Source: Methylophaga thiooxydans DMS010
Lineage (GTDB): Bacteria > Pseudomonadota > Gammaproteobacteria > Nitrosococcales > Methylophagaceae
Reading direction: 5' to 3'
Assembly: GCF_000156355.1 (NCBI RefSeq)
Contig: NZ_GG657895.1
Location: 62,001 to 126,000 of the forward strand
Length of the DNA: 64,000 nt
A program made the position numbers and the translations under genes. The notes under the pieces were generated by a model. The model did no database searches. It had not been told where the DNA came from and saw only the letters and a list, made by a program, of their open reading frames with translations. Below are positions 55,623 through 63,611 of this stretch, piece after piece (positions within the stretch are counted from its first letter, which is position 1; every line of letters begins with the position of its first letter).

Positions 55623-56230
55623 CACAGCCTGTTCATATCACAAGAGCAAACGGCAAGCTGTCAGGTAGAGATGCCTGCTGGCAAGCCATACGTGAATTGA
55701 AAGTGTTTTCTTTACTTGACCTGGAAGCACACACCAGTGATCACAAACAGCTGAATGAAGTGAATCGCCGAACAGCCAGAACCTACGTGATAGGGCTGGA
55801 AGGTGCTGGCTATCTGGAACGCACCACCAAGCGCATGGGCGGTGCCATTGTCTGGAGGCTGACTCGTGATGTCGGTGTGAATGCACCTCGCGTCAACCGC
55901 AAAGGTGACCACGTCACTGGTGGCGAGAGCCGTGAACAGATGTGGCGAACCATGCGAATTCTGAGTGATTTCAGTTGGCGTGATTTGGTGGCATCAGCCT
56001 CTACGGAAGAAACACCTATCGAACCGAACACTGCCAAGGATTACATCACCTTTCTGGCTAAGGCGAATTATCTCAAAGAGATAATCCCAGCCAACCATGG
56101 TGGTGGTCTGGCGCGATACAAACTATTACCCGCGATGAATACCGGTCCAAAGCCGCCGATGATTCAACGCATTAAACAAGTCTTTGATCCCAATTTAAAC
56201 AAGGTCGTATGGCCAAAGGATGGTGAGTAA
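55619..56230 (+). CDS. Phage protein with two winged-helix-like repeats
   Basis: A 203-residue protein. Two similar units are seen: RDACWQAIRELKVFSLLDLE with a later RTYVIGLEGAGYLER, and EQMWRTMRILSDFSWRDLV with AKDYITFLAKANYLKE. Each resembles a winged helix, so the protein is a tandem DNA-binding module. Such proteins follow MuB in related phages. Function not known; start overlaps muB end by 4 bases. Confidence 0.65.
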   Translation: MTQPVHITRANGKLSGRDACWQAIRELKVFSLLDLEAHTSDHKQLNEVNRRTARTYVIGLEGAGYLERTTKRMGGAIVWRLTRDVGVNAPRVNRKGDHVTGGESREQMWRTMRILSDFSWRDLVASASTEETPIEPNTAKDYITFLAKANYLKEIIPANHGGGLARYKLLPAMNTGPKPPMIQRIKQVFDPNLNKVVWPKDGE

Positions 56231-56451
56231 TGGATGAAGCGACAGTAGACGTAATTCAACAATTAATGGCATGGCACCAGAAACGAGTTGATGAATTGCA
56301 GCTGATAGTGGATCAAAAAGGTGCCTCTATCAAAATCGGTGAAGAGATTGAAATAACCGATCCGGAGGTGCTCAAAGGCGTTCATTTAGGCGTGAAGATT
56401 AGTTTGTCACTGCTTGGCAAGTTACCCATTTCATTAAAGGAAGGTGAGTAA
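56230..56451 (+). CDS. Small phage protein, unknown function
   Basis: A 73-residue acidic protein with helix [21 protein letters not shown] at the N-terminus and a hydrophobic patch [15 protein letters not shown] near the end. No family recognised. It is tightly coupled on both sides, sharing a base with the upstream stop and overlapping csrA at TAATG. Confidence 0.5.
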   Translation: MDEATVDVIQQLMAWHQKRVDELQLIVDQKGASIKIGEEIEITDPEVLKGVHLGVKISLSLLGKLPISLKEGE

Positions 56452-56630
56452 TGCTGATTTTAACAAGACGTGTGGGCGAAGCCCTGATTATCGGTGATGA
56501 CGTTGTCGTGAATGTGCTTGGTACCAAAGGTAATCAAGTCCGGATCGGGGTTGAAGCCCCAAAAGATGTCTCTGTTCATCGTGAAGAAATTTATAACCGC
56601 ATTCAGAAAGAAAAGGATGACAACAAATGA
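56451..56630 (+). CDS. csrA: CsrA-type RNA-binding regulator in prophage
   Basis: A 59-residue protein that reads almost like host CsrA: starts [17 protein letters not shown], with [17 protein letters not shown] and [11 protein letters not shown]. The RNA-contact residues (Leu4, Arg6, Arg7, and Arg44 in VHREEI) are kept. CsrA dimers bind GGA motifs in mRNA leaders and change translation and stability. It overlaps the genes on both sides (TAATG and ATGA), so it belongs to the phage operon. It probably alters host or phage translation after early expression. Confidence 0.93.
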   Translation: MLILTRRVGEALIIGDDVVVNVLGTKGNQVRIGVEAPKDVSVHREEIYNRIQKEKDDNK

Positions 56631-56959
56631 GCGACTGGAAACAAGTACTCAAAACCGAATGTGAGAAAACATCACAAGCCAAGGTGGCCGCTGTTCTCAG
56701 ACAGAATGATGGCTTTCCTTCACCAACCGTGATTAACCAGGTCATCAAGAGTAAATACCCCGGCAGAACTGACCGACTGCAAGCACTCATTGAAGGCAAG
56801 TTTATGTCCGGCAGTGTGCAATGCCCGGTGGTTGGTGCTATCCCCAGCGACCAATGCATTGAATACCAAAGCCGCCCGTATGCAGCAACAAACCCGACAC
56901 GCATTCAACTTTATAGAGCCTGCCGTGGCGGCTGTGAACACAGCAAAATTGGAGCCTAA
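56627..56959 (+). CDS. Small phage protein with HTH-like N-terminus
   Basis: A 110-residue protein: residues 1-65 resemble a helix-turn-helix ([28 protein letters not shown], split), and the end is rich in Cys and Arg ([14 protein letters not shown]). Coupled to csrA by ATGA. In related phages proteins of this type lie between MuB and GemA. Function is unknown; DNA or RNA binding is likely. Confidence 0.55.
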   Translation: MSDWKQVLKTECEKTSQAKVAAVLRQNDGFPSPTVINQVIKSKYPGRTDRLQALIEGKFMSGSVQCPVVGAIPSDQCIEYQSRPYAATNPTRIQLYRACRGGCEHSKIGA

Positions 56960-56961
56960 TC

Positions 56962-57231
56962 ATGAACAAGAATTTGGGTAACGACATCATCAGCAAAAAA
57001 GTAGAAGACGTTCGCCACTGCTTAGCAGAACTAGCACGACGTGGCCTCACCATTACCGATATCAACATCGGTGAAGCCAGAAAGCCGACCATCACCATCG
57101 TCGGCTACAACGACAGTCCAGGTGGACTTAAGGGCGGCACAAAAACCCGCATTAAAACCGGCCTACGTCGTCTCGAAACCTACGCCACAGAAGTCAGCGG
57201 CTGCCAGGTGCAGTGGAAAGTTGTGGCTTAA
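56962..57231 (+). CDS. Small phage protein, unknown function
   Basis: An 89-residue protein with helix KKVEDVRHCLAELARRGL, a strand TITDINIG and a basic region KTRIKTGLRRLETYATEVSG. No family recognised. It lies in the same tightly packed operon, 13 bases before the DUF3164 gene. Confidence 0.5.
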   Translation: MNKNLGNDIISKKVEDVRHCLAELARRGLTITDINIGEARKPTITIVGYNDSPGGLKGGTKTRIKTGLRRLETYATEVSGCQVQWKVVA

Positions 57232-57244
57232 ACAGGAGTAACCC

Positions 57245-57862
57245 ATGAATACAGCTATCAATACAGAGCAACACAAGGTGAACGCACAAGGTCACCTTGT
57301 ACCCATTAGCAAAATCAAACAAATCGATCTGGATCGTGATGATCTTATCGAAGAACTGTTTGGTAAGGCCGAGTTGCTGCGAGAGCAGATGGTCGCCTTC
57401 AAAGCTCAGGCGATGAATGACGTTTATGCCTTCGTCGAGCTTGTTGCAGAAAAATACGATGCCAAGCTCGGTGGCAAAAAAGGCAATATCAGCCTCACCA
57501 GCTATGACGGTAAACGCCAGATTCGCATTCAAATGGCCGAGCTGTTGCACTTCGATGAGCGTGCTGAAGCAGCTAAATCCCTGATTGATGAATGCATTCA
57601 AGAATGGTCAGAAGGCAGCAACGACAATATCAAAGCCCTGGTCGATCACGCCTTCAAAACCAACACTGAAGGCCAGCTTAGTGCTGCCCGAATCCTCGGA
57701 CTGCTGCGGCTGGAGATTGACGATCACAAATGGAAGCAAGCCATGGAGGCGCTGAAAGATTCGATGCAAATCACTGGCTCCAGCGCCTATGTGCGTTTCT
57801 ATTACCGCCCGACCACCGAGAGCAAGTTTCAGAATCTGGCTCTCGATATGGCTGCTCTGTGA
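57245..57862 (+). CDS. DUF3164 phage protein
   Basis: A 205-residue protein matching DUF3164, common in Mu-like phages: N-terminal DRDDLIEELFGKAELL, central KLGGKKGNISLTSYDG and KRQIRIQMAE, and C-terminal YVRFYYRPT. Function is not established. Start has AGGAG upstream. Confidence 0.82.
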   Translation: MNTAINTEQHKVNAQGHLVPISKIKQIDLDRDDLIEELFGKAELLREQMVAFKAQAMNDVYAFVELVAEKYDAKLGGKKGNISLTSYDGKRQIRIQMAELLHFDERAEAAKSLIDECIQEWSEGSNDNIKALVDHAFKTNTEGQLSAARILGLLRLEIDDHKWKQAMEALKDSMQITGSSAYVRFYYRPTTESKFQNLALDMAAL

Positions 57863-57870
57863 GGTCTTCT

Positions 57871-58095
57871 ATGGAAATGATTGTATTCGAAGACAGGGGC
57901 CAGGACTTTCTGGAGTGGGACATCGATGAAGATGGCGTCGTTGTTGATTCAAGACCATTTCAGGCTGGTATCTGGAGTGGCACGTTTGTATCAGACATAA
58001 AAGTTGGTGAGCGACCAACCGTCACCAGTCCCCGTGATGGGGTTCAACGACAGTTGAAGTATCGCGTCATCGATATTCAGCCTAAATCCGCTTAA
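57871..58095 (+). CDS. Small phage protein, unknown function
   Basis: A 74-residue protein from ATG 57871 with GAGG ten bases upstream. Beta-rich with many charged residues (DRGQDFLEWDIDEDGVVV). A longer upstream frame reading into the DUF3164 gene is unlikely. No family recognised; in some phages a similar short protein follows DUF3164. Confidence 0.55.
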   Translation: MEMIVFEDRGQDFLEWDIDEDGVVVDSRPFQAGIWSGTFVSDIKVGERPTVTSPRDGVQRQLKYRVIDIQPKSA

Positions 58096-58263
58096 CCAAC
58101 GGCGCGTCAGCAGACAGGTGGTGCCAGCAAAAAACTAACAGACTGCAGCTGAGACGGTGGGTTTTATAACCTTTCTCCCCGCCGGGCAACGCCGACTGAT
58201 CCACGAGACGGATTACTTAGCCCCTTCGTTGGGGTTAAGGCAGTGAAAAATCCGGGAGATGAT
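58096..58263 (+). ncRNA. Structured non-coding segment in early operon
   Basis: A gap of 168 bases in an otherwise overlapping operon. It contains a 7-pair stem CGGTGGG (58155-58161)/CCCGCCG (58178-58184, one G-U) and an 8-pair stem TTAGCCCC (58217-58224)/GGGGTTAA (58231-58238, one G-U) with a TTCGTT loop. No T run follows, so it is not an intrinsic terminator. It may be an untranslated regulatory RNA; I recognise no class. Confidence 0.35.
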
Positions 58264-58458
58264 ATGGATGAATTAAGGAACCCAATCTGTTTTGCACGTT
58301 GCATCTGGCGGTCGCTTAGTCGTGGTCGGTATATATCTGGTCACAAGTACAAAACAGCAAAAGAGGTTACACCGGAAAACATTCATATCCTCCGCTGTAA
58401 ACATTGTGGCCATAACTCCATTGCATGGAGCTGGGGATCGTTAGAGGAATCCAAATAA
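58264..58458 (+). CDS. Small phage protein with Cys-x2-Cys motif
   Basis: A 64-residue protein starting at ATG 58264, with GGGAG upstream. It ends with [14 protein letters not shown], half of a zinc-ribbon-like motif; one more cysteine is earlier (ICFARCIW). Found in several phages next to HD-domain hydrolases. Function is unknown. It shares a base with the next gene at TAATG. Confidence 0.6.
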   Translation: MDELRNPICFARCIWRSLSRGRYISGHKYKTAKEVTPENIHILRCKHCGHNSIAWSWGSLEESK

Positions 58459-59009
58459 TGAACATGAAAGAAGCAAGCGAGATGCGACCAGACATACTCA
58501 CTATCAGTGGTGAATACTTTAACTTTATGTGTCCTGAAGAGTCTGAGTTCGACATTTACGTTGCCGCTCATGGCCTATCAAACATTTGCCGCTTCGCTGG
58601 CCACACTAATAAGTTCTACAGCGTAGCCCAACATTCGGTTTATGTGTCTGAAATTGTACCGCCTGAAATGGCTTTGCACGGACTGCTGCATGATGCCGCA
58701 GAGGCGTTTGTTGGTGATGTGGCCAGACCACTGAAAAACCTCTTGCCCGATTATCGTGAAATAGAGAAGCGTGTTGAAAAAGCCGTGTTAGGCCGTTTTG
58801 GGTTAGACGCTGAGATGCCTGCAGAAGTGAAGCACGCAGACTTGGTCTTGTTAGCCACAGAGCAGCGTGACTTGATGGCACCACACGATGATGAATGGCC
58901 GTTAATTAAAGATATTGAGCCATTAAAAAAAGCCATTGAACCAGTGTCTCCCAGCACAGCGTTTTTAATGTTTGTTGGCCGTTATCTACAAATCGTGGGG
59001 CAGCTATGA
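58458..59009 (+). CDS. HD-domain phosphohydrolase
   Basis: A 183-residue protein with the HD metal site: [12 protein letters not shown], then [18 protein letters not shown], then a final Asp in [12 protein letters not shown]. This matches phage and YfbR-like dNTP/5'-nucleotide phosphohydrolases. It probably adjusts nucleotide pools or second messengers in infected cells. I start at 58458 (overlap TAATG) because the family N-terminus [16 protein letters not shown] is there. Coupled to gemA by 4 bases. Confidence 0.8.
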   Translation: MNMKEASEMRPDILTISGEYFNFMCPEESEFDIYVAAHGLSNICRFAGHTNKFYSVAQHSVYVSEIVPPEMALHGLLHDAAEAFVGDVARPLKNLLPDYREIEKRVEKAVLGRFGLDAEMPAEVKHADLVLLATEQRDLMAPHDDEWPLIKDIEPLKKAIEPVSPSTAFLMFVGRYLQIVGQL

Positions 59010-59614
59010 GTTCAAGACAAAAGCTAATCCAGCTTGTTCATATCGGCGCTAGCCGCTTGTTTAAGGACGAAGAAGCTCGTCGCACATGGCAAGGAGACCA
59101 TACCGGTGAACGTTCGTGCAGCAAGATGACGGACAAAGAATTGAAACATTTAGTCAATTTGCTACGTGATGCCAAAGCGATTAAACCACCTAAACGCGCA
59201 GGCAGAAAGCCATTCAATCGCAGCCCGTATATGGCAAAAATTGAAGCCTTACTGACCGATATGCAACTCAGTTGGGAATACGCTGAAACCATAGCCTGGC
59301 ACGTCACCGGTGGTAAAGGCCATGCAACAACAGGCCGTCCTGGTATTGAACGTCTGGAGTGGGTGCACAAGCGTCAGCAGTTTGAAGCGATCATTGCCGC
59401 GTTATATCAGGAACAGAAAAAACGCAGCCTGCTGCAAACCGTTGAGTACCTACTGGATGCCATGAACCTGAGCGAAAGCTATGTCGAGAAGCTGGTAGCA
59501 GGCCGTGCGAATGCCAGCAAGTGGCGTCGTAATGTGCCGCTACTCAATGCCATCGTCGATCACCTTAATGACAAAGTCGCGTTTGAACGTGCCACTCAAG
59601 TAGCGCTGCCATAA
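59006..59614 (+). CDS. GemA (gp16/DUF1018) family regulator
   Basis: A 202-residue protein with the DUF1018 layout: [38 protein letters not shown], then [21 protein letters not shown] and [20 protein letters not shown]. Mu GemA changes host gyrase activity and transcription. The C-terminal 70 residues are an extension. It lies just before mor, as in Mu. Confidence 0.85.
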   Translation: MSSRQKLIQLVHIGASRLFKDEEARRTWQGDHTGERSCSKMTDKELKHLVNLLRDAKAIKPPKRAGRKPFNRSPYMAKIEALLTDMQLSWEYAETIAWHVTGGKGHATTGRPGIERLEWVHKRQQFEAIIAALYQEQKKRSLLQTVEYLLDAMNLSESYVEKLVAGRANASKWRRNVPLLNAIVDHLNDKVAFERATQVALP

Positions 59615-59630
59615 GCAAGGTACCGAGCCA

Positions 59631-60005
59631 GTGAATTTACCTGATTATTTACCACCTGTAGCCAGAGAGATAGCCGATGTGATCGGTCTTGATGGACTGT
59701 TGCGTCTGGTGAAACAGTTCGGTGGTGTCACTATTCGAGTGCCGGGGCAAGGTGACCTAAAGCAAGTGCTTAGTCCAGATCAATACAAACAGTTCGTGCA
59801 TACCTTCCGTAATGAGAAAATCGCCATCCCCAAGCTTCAAGCAAGGCTATACCAAGTGGATCTGGCAGAGACAAGCCGTCTGCTTGATCAAGGCTTTACC
59901 AAAGCAGAAGTCGCCCGGACACAAAAAATTACTGAACGCGCTGTCTACAAACGCCAGGCTAAACAGCGTCAACTTGAAAATGACAAACAACAGGATCTCT
60001 TTTAA
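59631..60005 (+). CDS. Mor-type middle-operon activator
   Basis: A 124-residue protein with the Mor dimerisation region (LPPVAREIADVIGLDGLLRLV, then GGVTIRVPGQ) and a C-terminal helix-turn-helix (GFTKAEVARTQKITERAVYKRQ). It activates the middle promoter in Mu-like phages. Starts with GTG, with AAGG upstream. It shares a base with the next gene, so a middle promoter, if any, is further right. Confidence 0.85.
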   Translation: MNLPDYLPPVAREIADVIGLDGLLRLVKQFGGVTIRVPGQGDLKQVLSPDQYKQFVHTFRNEKIAIPKLQARLYQVDLAETSRLLDQGFTKAEVARTQKITERAVYKRQAKQRQLENDKQQDLF

Positions 60006-60913
60006 TGTTCGATTTTATCAATCCACTCACAACTGATGACTTCAACGATAGTGTTGAGTTTTTATACCCTAATTTTTTGCCTAAAAAACAAATCACTATG
60101 ATCTATGCCGATGGCGGCATGGGTAAAAGCTGGTTGCTTTTCGGGCTGGCAAAATATGCCACTGAACACAACAGTGGTAGTGAGCAAGGCGCGATGAATG
60201 TGCTGTACATCGATGTCGATAACCCCATCAGTGTGCTGAAAGAGCGTGGCATCGAACATAAACTGATCGAAGCCTGCCCGAATCTAACCTACTCGCACCG
60301 CAGTAAGTTCAATGGTGAGCCACTCGAACTGCTGGATGAGCTTGAAAACAGAGCCTATGGCAACGCGTTTAAAAACATGCTGCTGATGCTGGACAGTCTC
60401 AGAGACTTTGGTGATATCAATAATGACCTGACAGCCATGCGGATCGGCAACAAGCTGAAAAAGATACGTGACGCCGGTGCCACCATTATTGTGTTGCATC
60501 ACTCCACCAAGAACGGCAGCAACTATCAAGGATCAAACAACCTACGTAACAGCGTCGATAATATGTACCGTCTTATCAAAGCGGACTCGCCCGAAGGTGA
60601 AATTCGCTGGCTGCTCGAAGTTAAAAAAGAACGTGCTGCCATTGCCAATATCGCACTAAGAATAGAAGTGGCAGATCTGTTTTTAACCGAACTGGATCTC
60701 GACGAAGTCACACTCAACGATGAAGAAAGAGCGTTTATCGACAAGGTAAAAACCGTGCTGAAGGAGCAAGGTAGTTTGAATAAAACCAAGCTACTGGACG
60801 CCTGCGGTCACAAAAAAGATGATAAAACCGCCCGTGATAGACTAGATCGCTTTGACCGTATTCACTGGCAATCTGAGAAAATAAAAGGTGCTTACACCTA
60901 TAGTTTGGTTTAA
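60005..60913 (+). CDS. RepA/RecA-fold AAA_25 ATPase
   Basis: A 302-residue ATPase. Walker A is DGGMGKSW (36-43), Walker B is MLLMLDS (125-131), and a sensor strand IIVLHHSTKNG follows. This is the RepA-helicase/AAA_25 pattern. C-terminal residues 235-302 form a winged helix-like region (SLNKTKLLDACG). Mu does not encode a replicative helicase-like ATPase in this place. It may help replication of the transposed element or supply a primase/helicase function (inference). Confidence 0.75.
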   Translation: MFDFINPLTTDDFNDSVEFLYPNFLPKKQITMIYADGGMGKSWLLFGLAKYATEHNSGSEQGAMNVLYIDVDNPISVLKERGIEHKLIEACPNLTYSHRSKFNGEPLELLDELENRAYGNAFKNMLLMLDSLRDFGDINNDLTAMRIGNKLKKIRDAGATIIVLHHSTKNGSNYQGSNNLRNSVDNMYRLIKADSPEGEIRWLLEVKKERAAIANIALRIEVADLFLTELDLDEVTLNDEERAFIDKVKTVLKEQGSLNKTKLLDACGHKKDDKTARDRLDRFDRIHWQSEKIKGAYTYSLV

Positions 60914-60971
60914 CAACCACTACAACGCGAACAACCTATCTGCTAAGTTGTAGCGGTTGTATCGGTTGTTG
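60913..60971 (+). repeat. Inverted and direct repeats of AACAACC downstream of RepA-like gene
   Basis: ACAACCACTACAAC (60913-60926) pairs with GTTGTAGCGGTTGT (60947-60960) with one mismatch. Further copies of the 7-mer AACAACC lie at 60930-60936 and inverted at 60963-60971 (CGGTTGTTG). The block lies between the ATPase gene and a secreted-protein gene. It could be an activator or Mor site, a terminator stem, or iteron-like sites. Confidence 0.55.
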
Positions 60972-60988
60972 ATAAAAGGAACTTAAAA

Positions 60989-61309
60989 ATGAAAAAACTC
61001 GCTTTTTGTATCTATGCGCTACTACTTTCTTCATCAGTTTTTGCAGCCGATGACTCACTCTTCCAGCCATGGTGTGATGCTTTCACTGCTCAGGGTATGG
61101 TGAGTTTGGCAGCGAATCGCATTTATGGCAGCCCCAGTACATTGAATGATGAGCAGTATGAGTCGCGTAGTAACTGGGTAAATAATAGCTACCGAATGGC
61201 AGCTGAGAGATTTGCAGCCCGTTCCGGGCAGAGTTTTGAAAAAGTAGATATGGATGCAATGTCAAACGGTTGGGTTCAACGGTGTCAGCTGAAAGACCAA
61301 GTCCAATGA
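60989..61309 (+). CDS. Secreted small phage protein, unknown function
   Basis: A 106-residue protein with a clear Sec signal peptide (MKKLAFCIYALLLSSSVFA) and a mature part with two cysteines (WCDAF and VQRCQL), likely a disulfide. No phage structural family recognised. It has its own AAGGA site and lies between a repeat block and a terminator, so it may be a separately expressed moron gene changing the envelope. Confidence 0.6.
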   Translation: MKKLAFCIYALLLSSSVFAADDSLFQPWCDAFTAQGMVSLAANRIYGSPSTLNDEQYESRSNWVNNSYRMAAERFAARSGQSFEKVDMDAMSNGWVQRCQLKDQVQ

Positions 61310-61421
61310 ATCTTATAGGTAAATTTCCAGCTTGGTTATAACTTCCAGCCAGTCTGAAAAAAATAACTCAAGATTGCCCAGACTTCTAAAACCTGCTTAA
61401 CTAAATTGTAGTAACACCCCA

Positions 61422-61450
61422 GCGCCCTGAACTCATTCAGGGCGTTTTTG
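61422..61450 (+). terminator. Intrinsic terminator before lysis genes
   Basis: GCGCCCTGAA pairs with TTCAGGGCG around a short loop, followed by TTTTTG. It ends the secreted-protein transcript. The lysozyme gene starts just after, so lysis genes need another promoter or readthrough. Confidence 0.85.
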
Positions 61451-61468
61451 TTTGTGCCAGAAAGCATC

Positions 61469-62023
61469 ATGCAACCCATGGACACAAACAAAACCTACCC
61501 AGAACTTTTCCTCAAAGCAGTCAATCATGTCTTGAAGATTGAAGGCGGCTATGTGGATGATCCAAACGATGCCGGTGGCGAAACCAACTACGGCATCAGC
61601 AAGCGTCAATACCCCCATCTTAATATCAGACTGCTGACATTAGATGATGCCATTGCACTCTATTTCCGTGACTACTGGCAAGCCTATGGCTGTGGCGATT
61701 TGCCACCAGTCATTGGTTGTTTCTTGTTTGACTCGGTAGTAAACCACCGGCCCAAAACAGCAATCAAATTCCTTCAATGCGCTTATCGCGTGGAAGTAGA
61801 TGGTGTGATCGGTGATGAAACGCTTGGCGCTATCAGACGTTTCGCTAATAACGAAGACTACCTTACTAACAAGCTCACTCTCAGCCTTGCCTATCGGGCT
61901 GACTTCTATCATGACCTCGCCGTTGAAAACCCATCACAAGAACGCTTCATTATGGGCTGGATGCGCCGTCTGTTTGTGTTGCAGCAATTTATCAATACAG
62001 AGGTGACTCATGGAGCCGATTAG
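61469..62023 (+). CDS. GH108-type phage lysozyme
   Basis: A 184-residue N-acetylmuramidase: LKIEGGYVDDPNDAGGETNY holds the catalytic Glu and family signature, and the C-terminal part VEVDGVIGDETLGAIRRF is the peptidoglycan-binding type-3 region. No signal peptide, so it needs the adjacent holin. Start at 61469 or 61478; a more upstream start in the terminator tail is unlikely. Overlaps holin by 14 bases. Confidence 0.88.
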   Translation: MQPMDTNKTYPELFLKAVNHVLKIEGGYVDDPNDAGGETNYGISKRQYPHLNIRLLTLDDAIALYFRDYWQAYGCGDLPPVIGCFLFDSVVNHRPKTAIKFLQCAYRVEVDGVIGDETLGAIRRFANNEDYLTNKLTLSLAYRADFYHDLAVENPSQERFIMGWMRRLFVLQQFINTEVTHGAD

Positions 62024-62588
62024 CATTGCTTTAGGATTAGCGCAATTCGTGCCGGGGCTAACCCGGCTTTTAATGGGGGATAGGGCTGGTAACGTCGCTG
62101 ATAAGGTTGTTAAAGCAGCCAATGCAGTAACGGGCGCAGGTAACGCTGATGAAGCCTTAGCCAAAATAAAGCATGATCCAGAGCTTCAACTAAAACTGCA
62201 AAAAGAAATGAACGTTATCGTTCTCGCCGAACTAGAAGCCGAGAACAAGCAGTTGGCCACCATCAACGCCACCATGCGAACCGAGTACACCTCTGGCGAT
62301 TCATTCGTCCGTCGCTGGAGACCTTTCTTCGGTTACACCATTGCCGTGACATGGTTTGTACAAATGTCTGCTTTGGGCATTGTGATCGTTATTTCACCGA
62401 ATGACGCTCCTGCTGTTATCAATGCCATGGTCAACCTATCTGGTATGTGGGCAATCGCGCTTGCTGTGCTGGGTGTCTCAGTGAAAAAGCGTTCTGATGA
62501 TAAACAAGTGTCAGCCGGACAAACGCCACCTCCGGGCGTATTTCAGAATCTATCTACTCTTTTAAGCCGTAACAAGGAAAGTAAATAA
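62010..62588 (+). CDS. 3-TM holin-type protein
   Basis: A 192-residue protein matching the three-span holin family of gene-transfer agents and phages: acidic amphipathic middle (KLQKEMNVIVLAELEAEN), then FVRRWRPFFGYTIAVTWFVQ and two later spans (about 112-155). It would open the inner membrane for the lysozyme. Confidence 0.82.
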   Translation: MEPISIALGLAQFVPGLTRLLMGDRAGNVADKVVKAANAVTGAGNADEALAKIKHDPELQLKLQKEMNVIVLAELEAENKQLATINATMRTEYTSGDSFVRRWRPFFGYTIAVTWFVQMSALGIVIVISPNDAPAVINAMVNLSGMWAIALAVLGVSVKKRSDDKQVSAGQTPPPGVFQNLSTLLSRNKESK

Positions 62589-62590
62589 GC

Positions 62591-62818
62591 ATGGTGGACG
62601 TGTTCGACCGCGCCCAGGAGCGCGAACAAAAAGACAGGGATATCGCGATTCAGACGGTGCTTCGAAGTAGCAGAGAAACAGAACAACCTGATGAAGAAAA
62701 CGGTATTCGCTATTGCTTGGATTGTGGTGAGCCGATTCCAAATAAAAGACTGGAAGCAAGACCAGACGCGGTGCGCTGTGTGGACTGTCAAAACATTAAG
62801 GCTAAGCGGGAGCGATAA
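62591..62818 (+). CDS. TraR/DksA-type zinc-finger protein
   Basis: A 75-residue protein with the C4 finger YCLDCGEPIPNKRLEA, then RCVDCQ. Such short DksA-like proteins act on RNA polymerase together with or without ppGpp and are found in Mu-like phages. Lies 2 bases after holin. Confidence 0.88.
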   Translation: MVDVFDRAQEREQKDRDIAIQTVLRSSRETEQPDEENGIRYCLDCGEPIPNKRLEARPDAVRCVDCQNIKAKRER

Positions 62819-63154
62819 ATGGAATTAGATTACACCGCATACAGGTTTTGGTTTGATGTGTTTCTGGCTTTTTTGTTTGCAGGTAATTGGGTTTACACCT
62901 GGCTAATCAATCGCCATCGCGTGAATAAAACAGAGATTAAAGAAGTGAGCCAGCAGATAGTTAAAGTAGTTAGCCGAATGGATATCGTTGAAGAGCGAAT
63001 GAATGGTGCACCAACGCATACCGACCTTAGCAATATCTACAATCGCATGAATGGAATGAGTGAAAACATCAGCGAAATGACTGGCTCTTTGAAAGCCATG
63101 ACAACCCAGCTAACGCTAATCAATGACTATCTGTTACGAGGAGATAAGCGGTGA
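62819..63154 (+). CDS. DUF2730 phage protein
   Basis: A 111-residue protein with one N-terminal span (FWFDVFLAFLFAGNWVYTWL) and a coiled coil (about 40-105). Matches DUF2730 of Mu-like phages. Role unknown, possibly lysis or assembly. Starts right at the previous stop and overlaps the next by 4 bases. Confidence 0.82.
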   Translation: MELDYTAYRFWFDVFLAFLFAGNWVYTWLINRHRVNKTEIKEVSQQIVKVVSRMDIVEERMNGAPTHTDLSNIYNRMNGMSENISEMTGSLKAMTTQLTLINDYLLRGDKR

Positions 63155-63441
63155 GCTTTAATCAAATACTCACAGAATCTATTCGTCTTGCCTTATTGCA
63201 GGCATTGGAGCAAGACCCTGGCTACTCGCATAACGAAAACATCTTGCAAATGATTTTGGCCAGTGTTGGTCATGATGTGTCTGCTGATCGTGTTCGTACC
63301 GAATTGCGCTGGCTGGAAGAGCAAGGTCTGCTGGCGATTACAACGGTTGGTGAATTGTTGATTGCCAAGGTGACTCAGCGTGGCGTCGATGTTGCGCTGG
63401 GGCGGAGCCGAATTGATGGTATTGGGAGAGCGCGACCATGA
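63151..63441 (+). CDS. Mu gp26-like (VpaChn25_0724-family) phage protein
   Basis: A 96-residue protein with a winged-helix-like core: RLALLQALEQDPGYSHNENILQ, then VRTELRWLEEQGLLAI and a VTQRGVDVALGR end. This is the small Mu-family protein between DUF2730 and DUF3486 genes. Function not known. Confidence 0.78.
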   Translation: MSFNQILTESIRLALLQALEQDPGYSHNENILQMILASVGHDVSADRVRTELRWLEEQGLLAITTVGELLIAKVTQRGVDVALGRSRIDGIGRARP

Positions 63442-63611
63442 TTAGAAAATTAAAGAACTGGCTGTTACAGCAAGATATAAAGAGCTTCGGCAAAGAAGTG
63501 TTAAAGAGTGTGGTTATTTTTTGCTACATCATTGCCGCTGGTTATTTCTTTGGTGTTGGGATGTCACATTCTTATTCACCCATCACCATCAGCGTAGAGA
63601 CGACTGAATAA
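63438..63611 (+). CDS. 57-residue single-span phage protein
   Basis: A frame that overlaps the stop of the gp26-like gene (ATGA) and the start of the DUF3486 gene (TAATG). The protein has a basic N-terminus (MIRKLKNWLLQQDIKS), one span (VVIFCYIIAAGYFFGVG) and a short outside tail. Coupling on both sides argues that it is expressed. No family recognised; may be a spanin-like or holin-associated protein, though no lipobox is present. Confidence 0.6.
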   Translation: MIRKLKNWLLQQDIKSFGKEVLKSVVIFCYIIAAGYFFGVGMSHSYSPITISVETTE

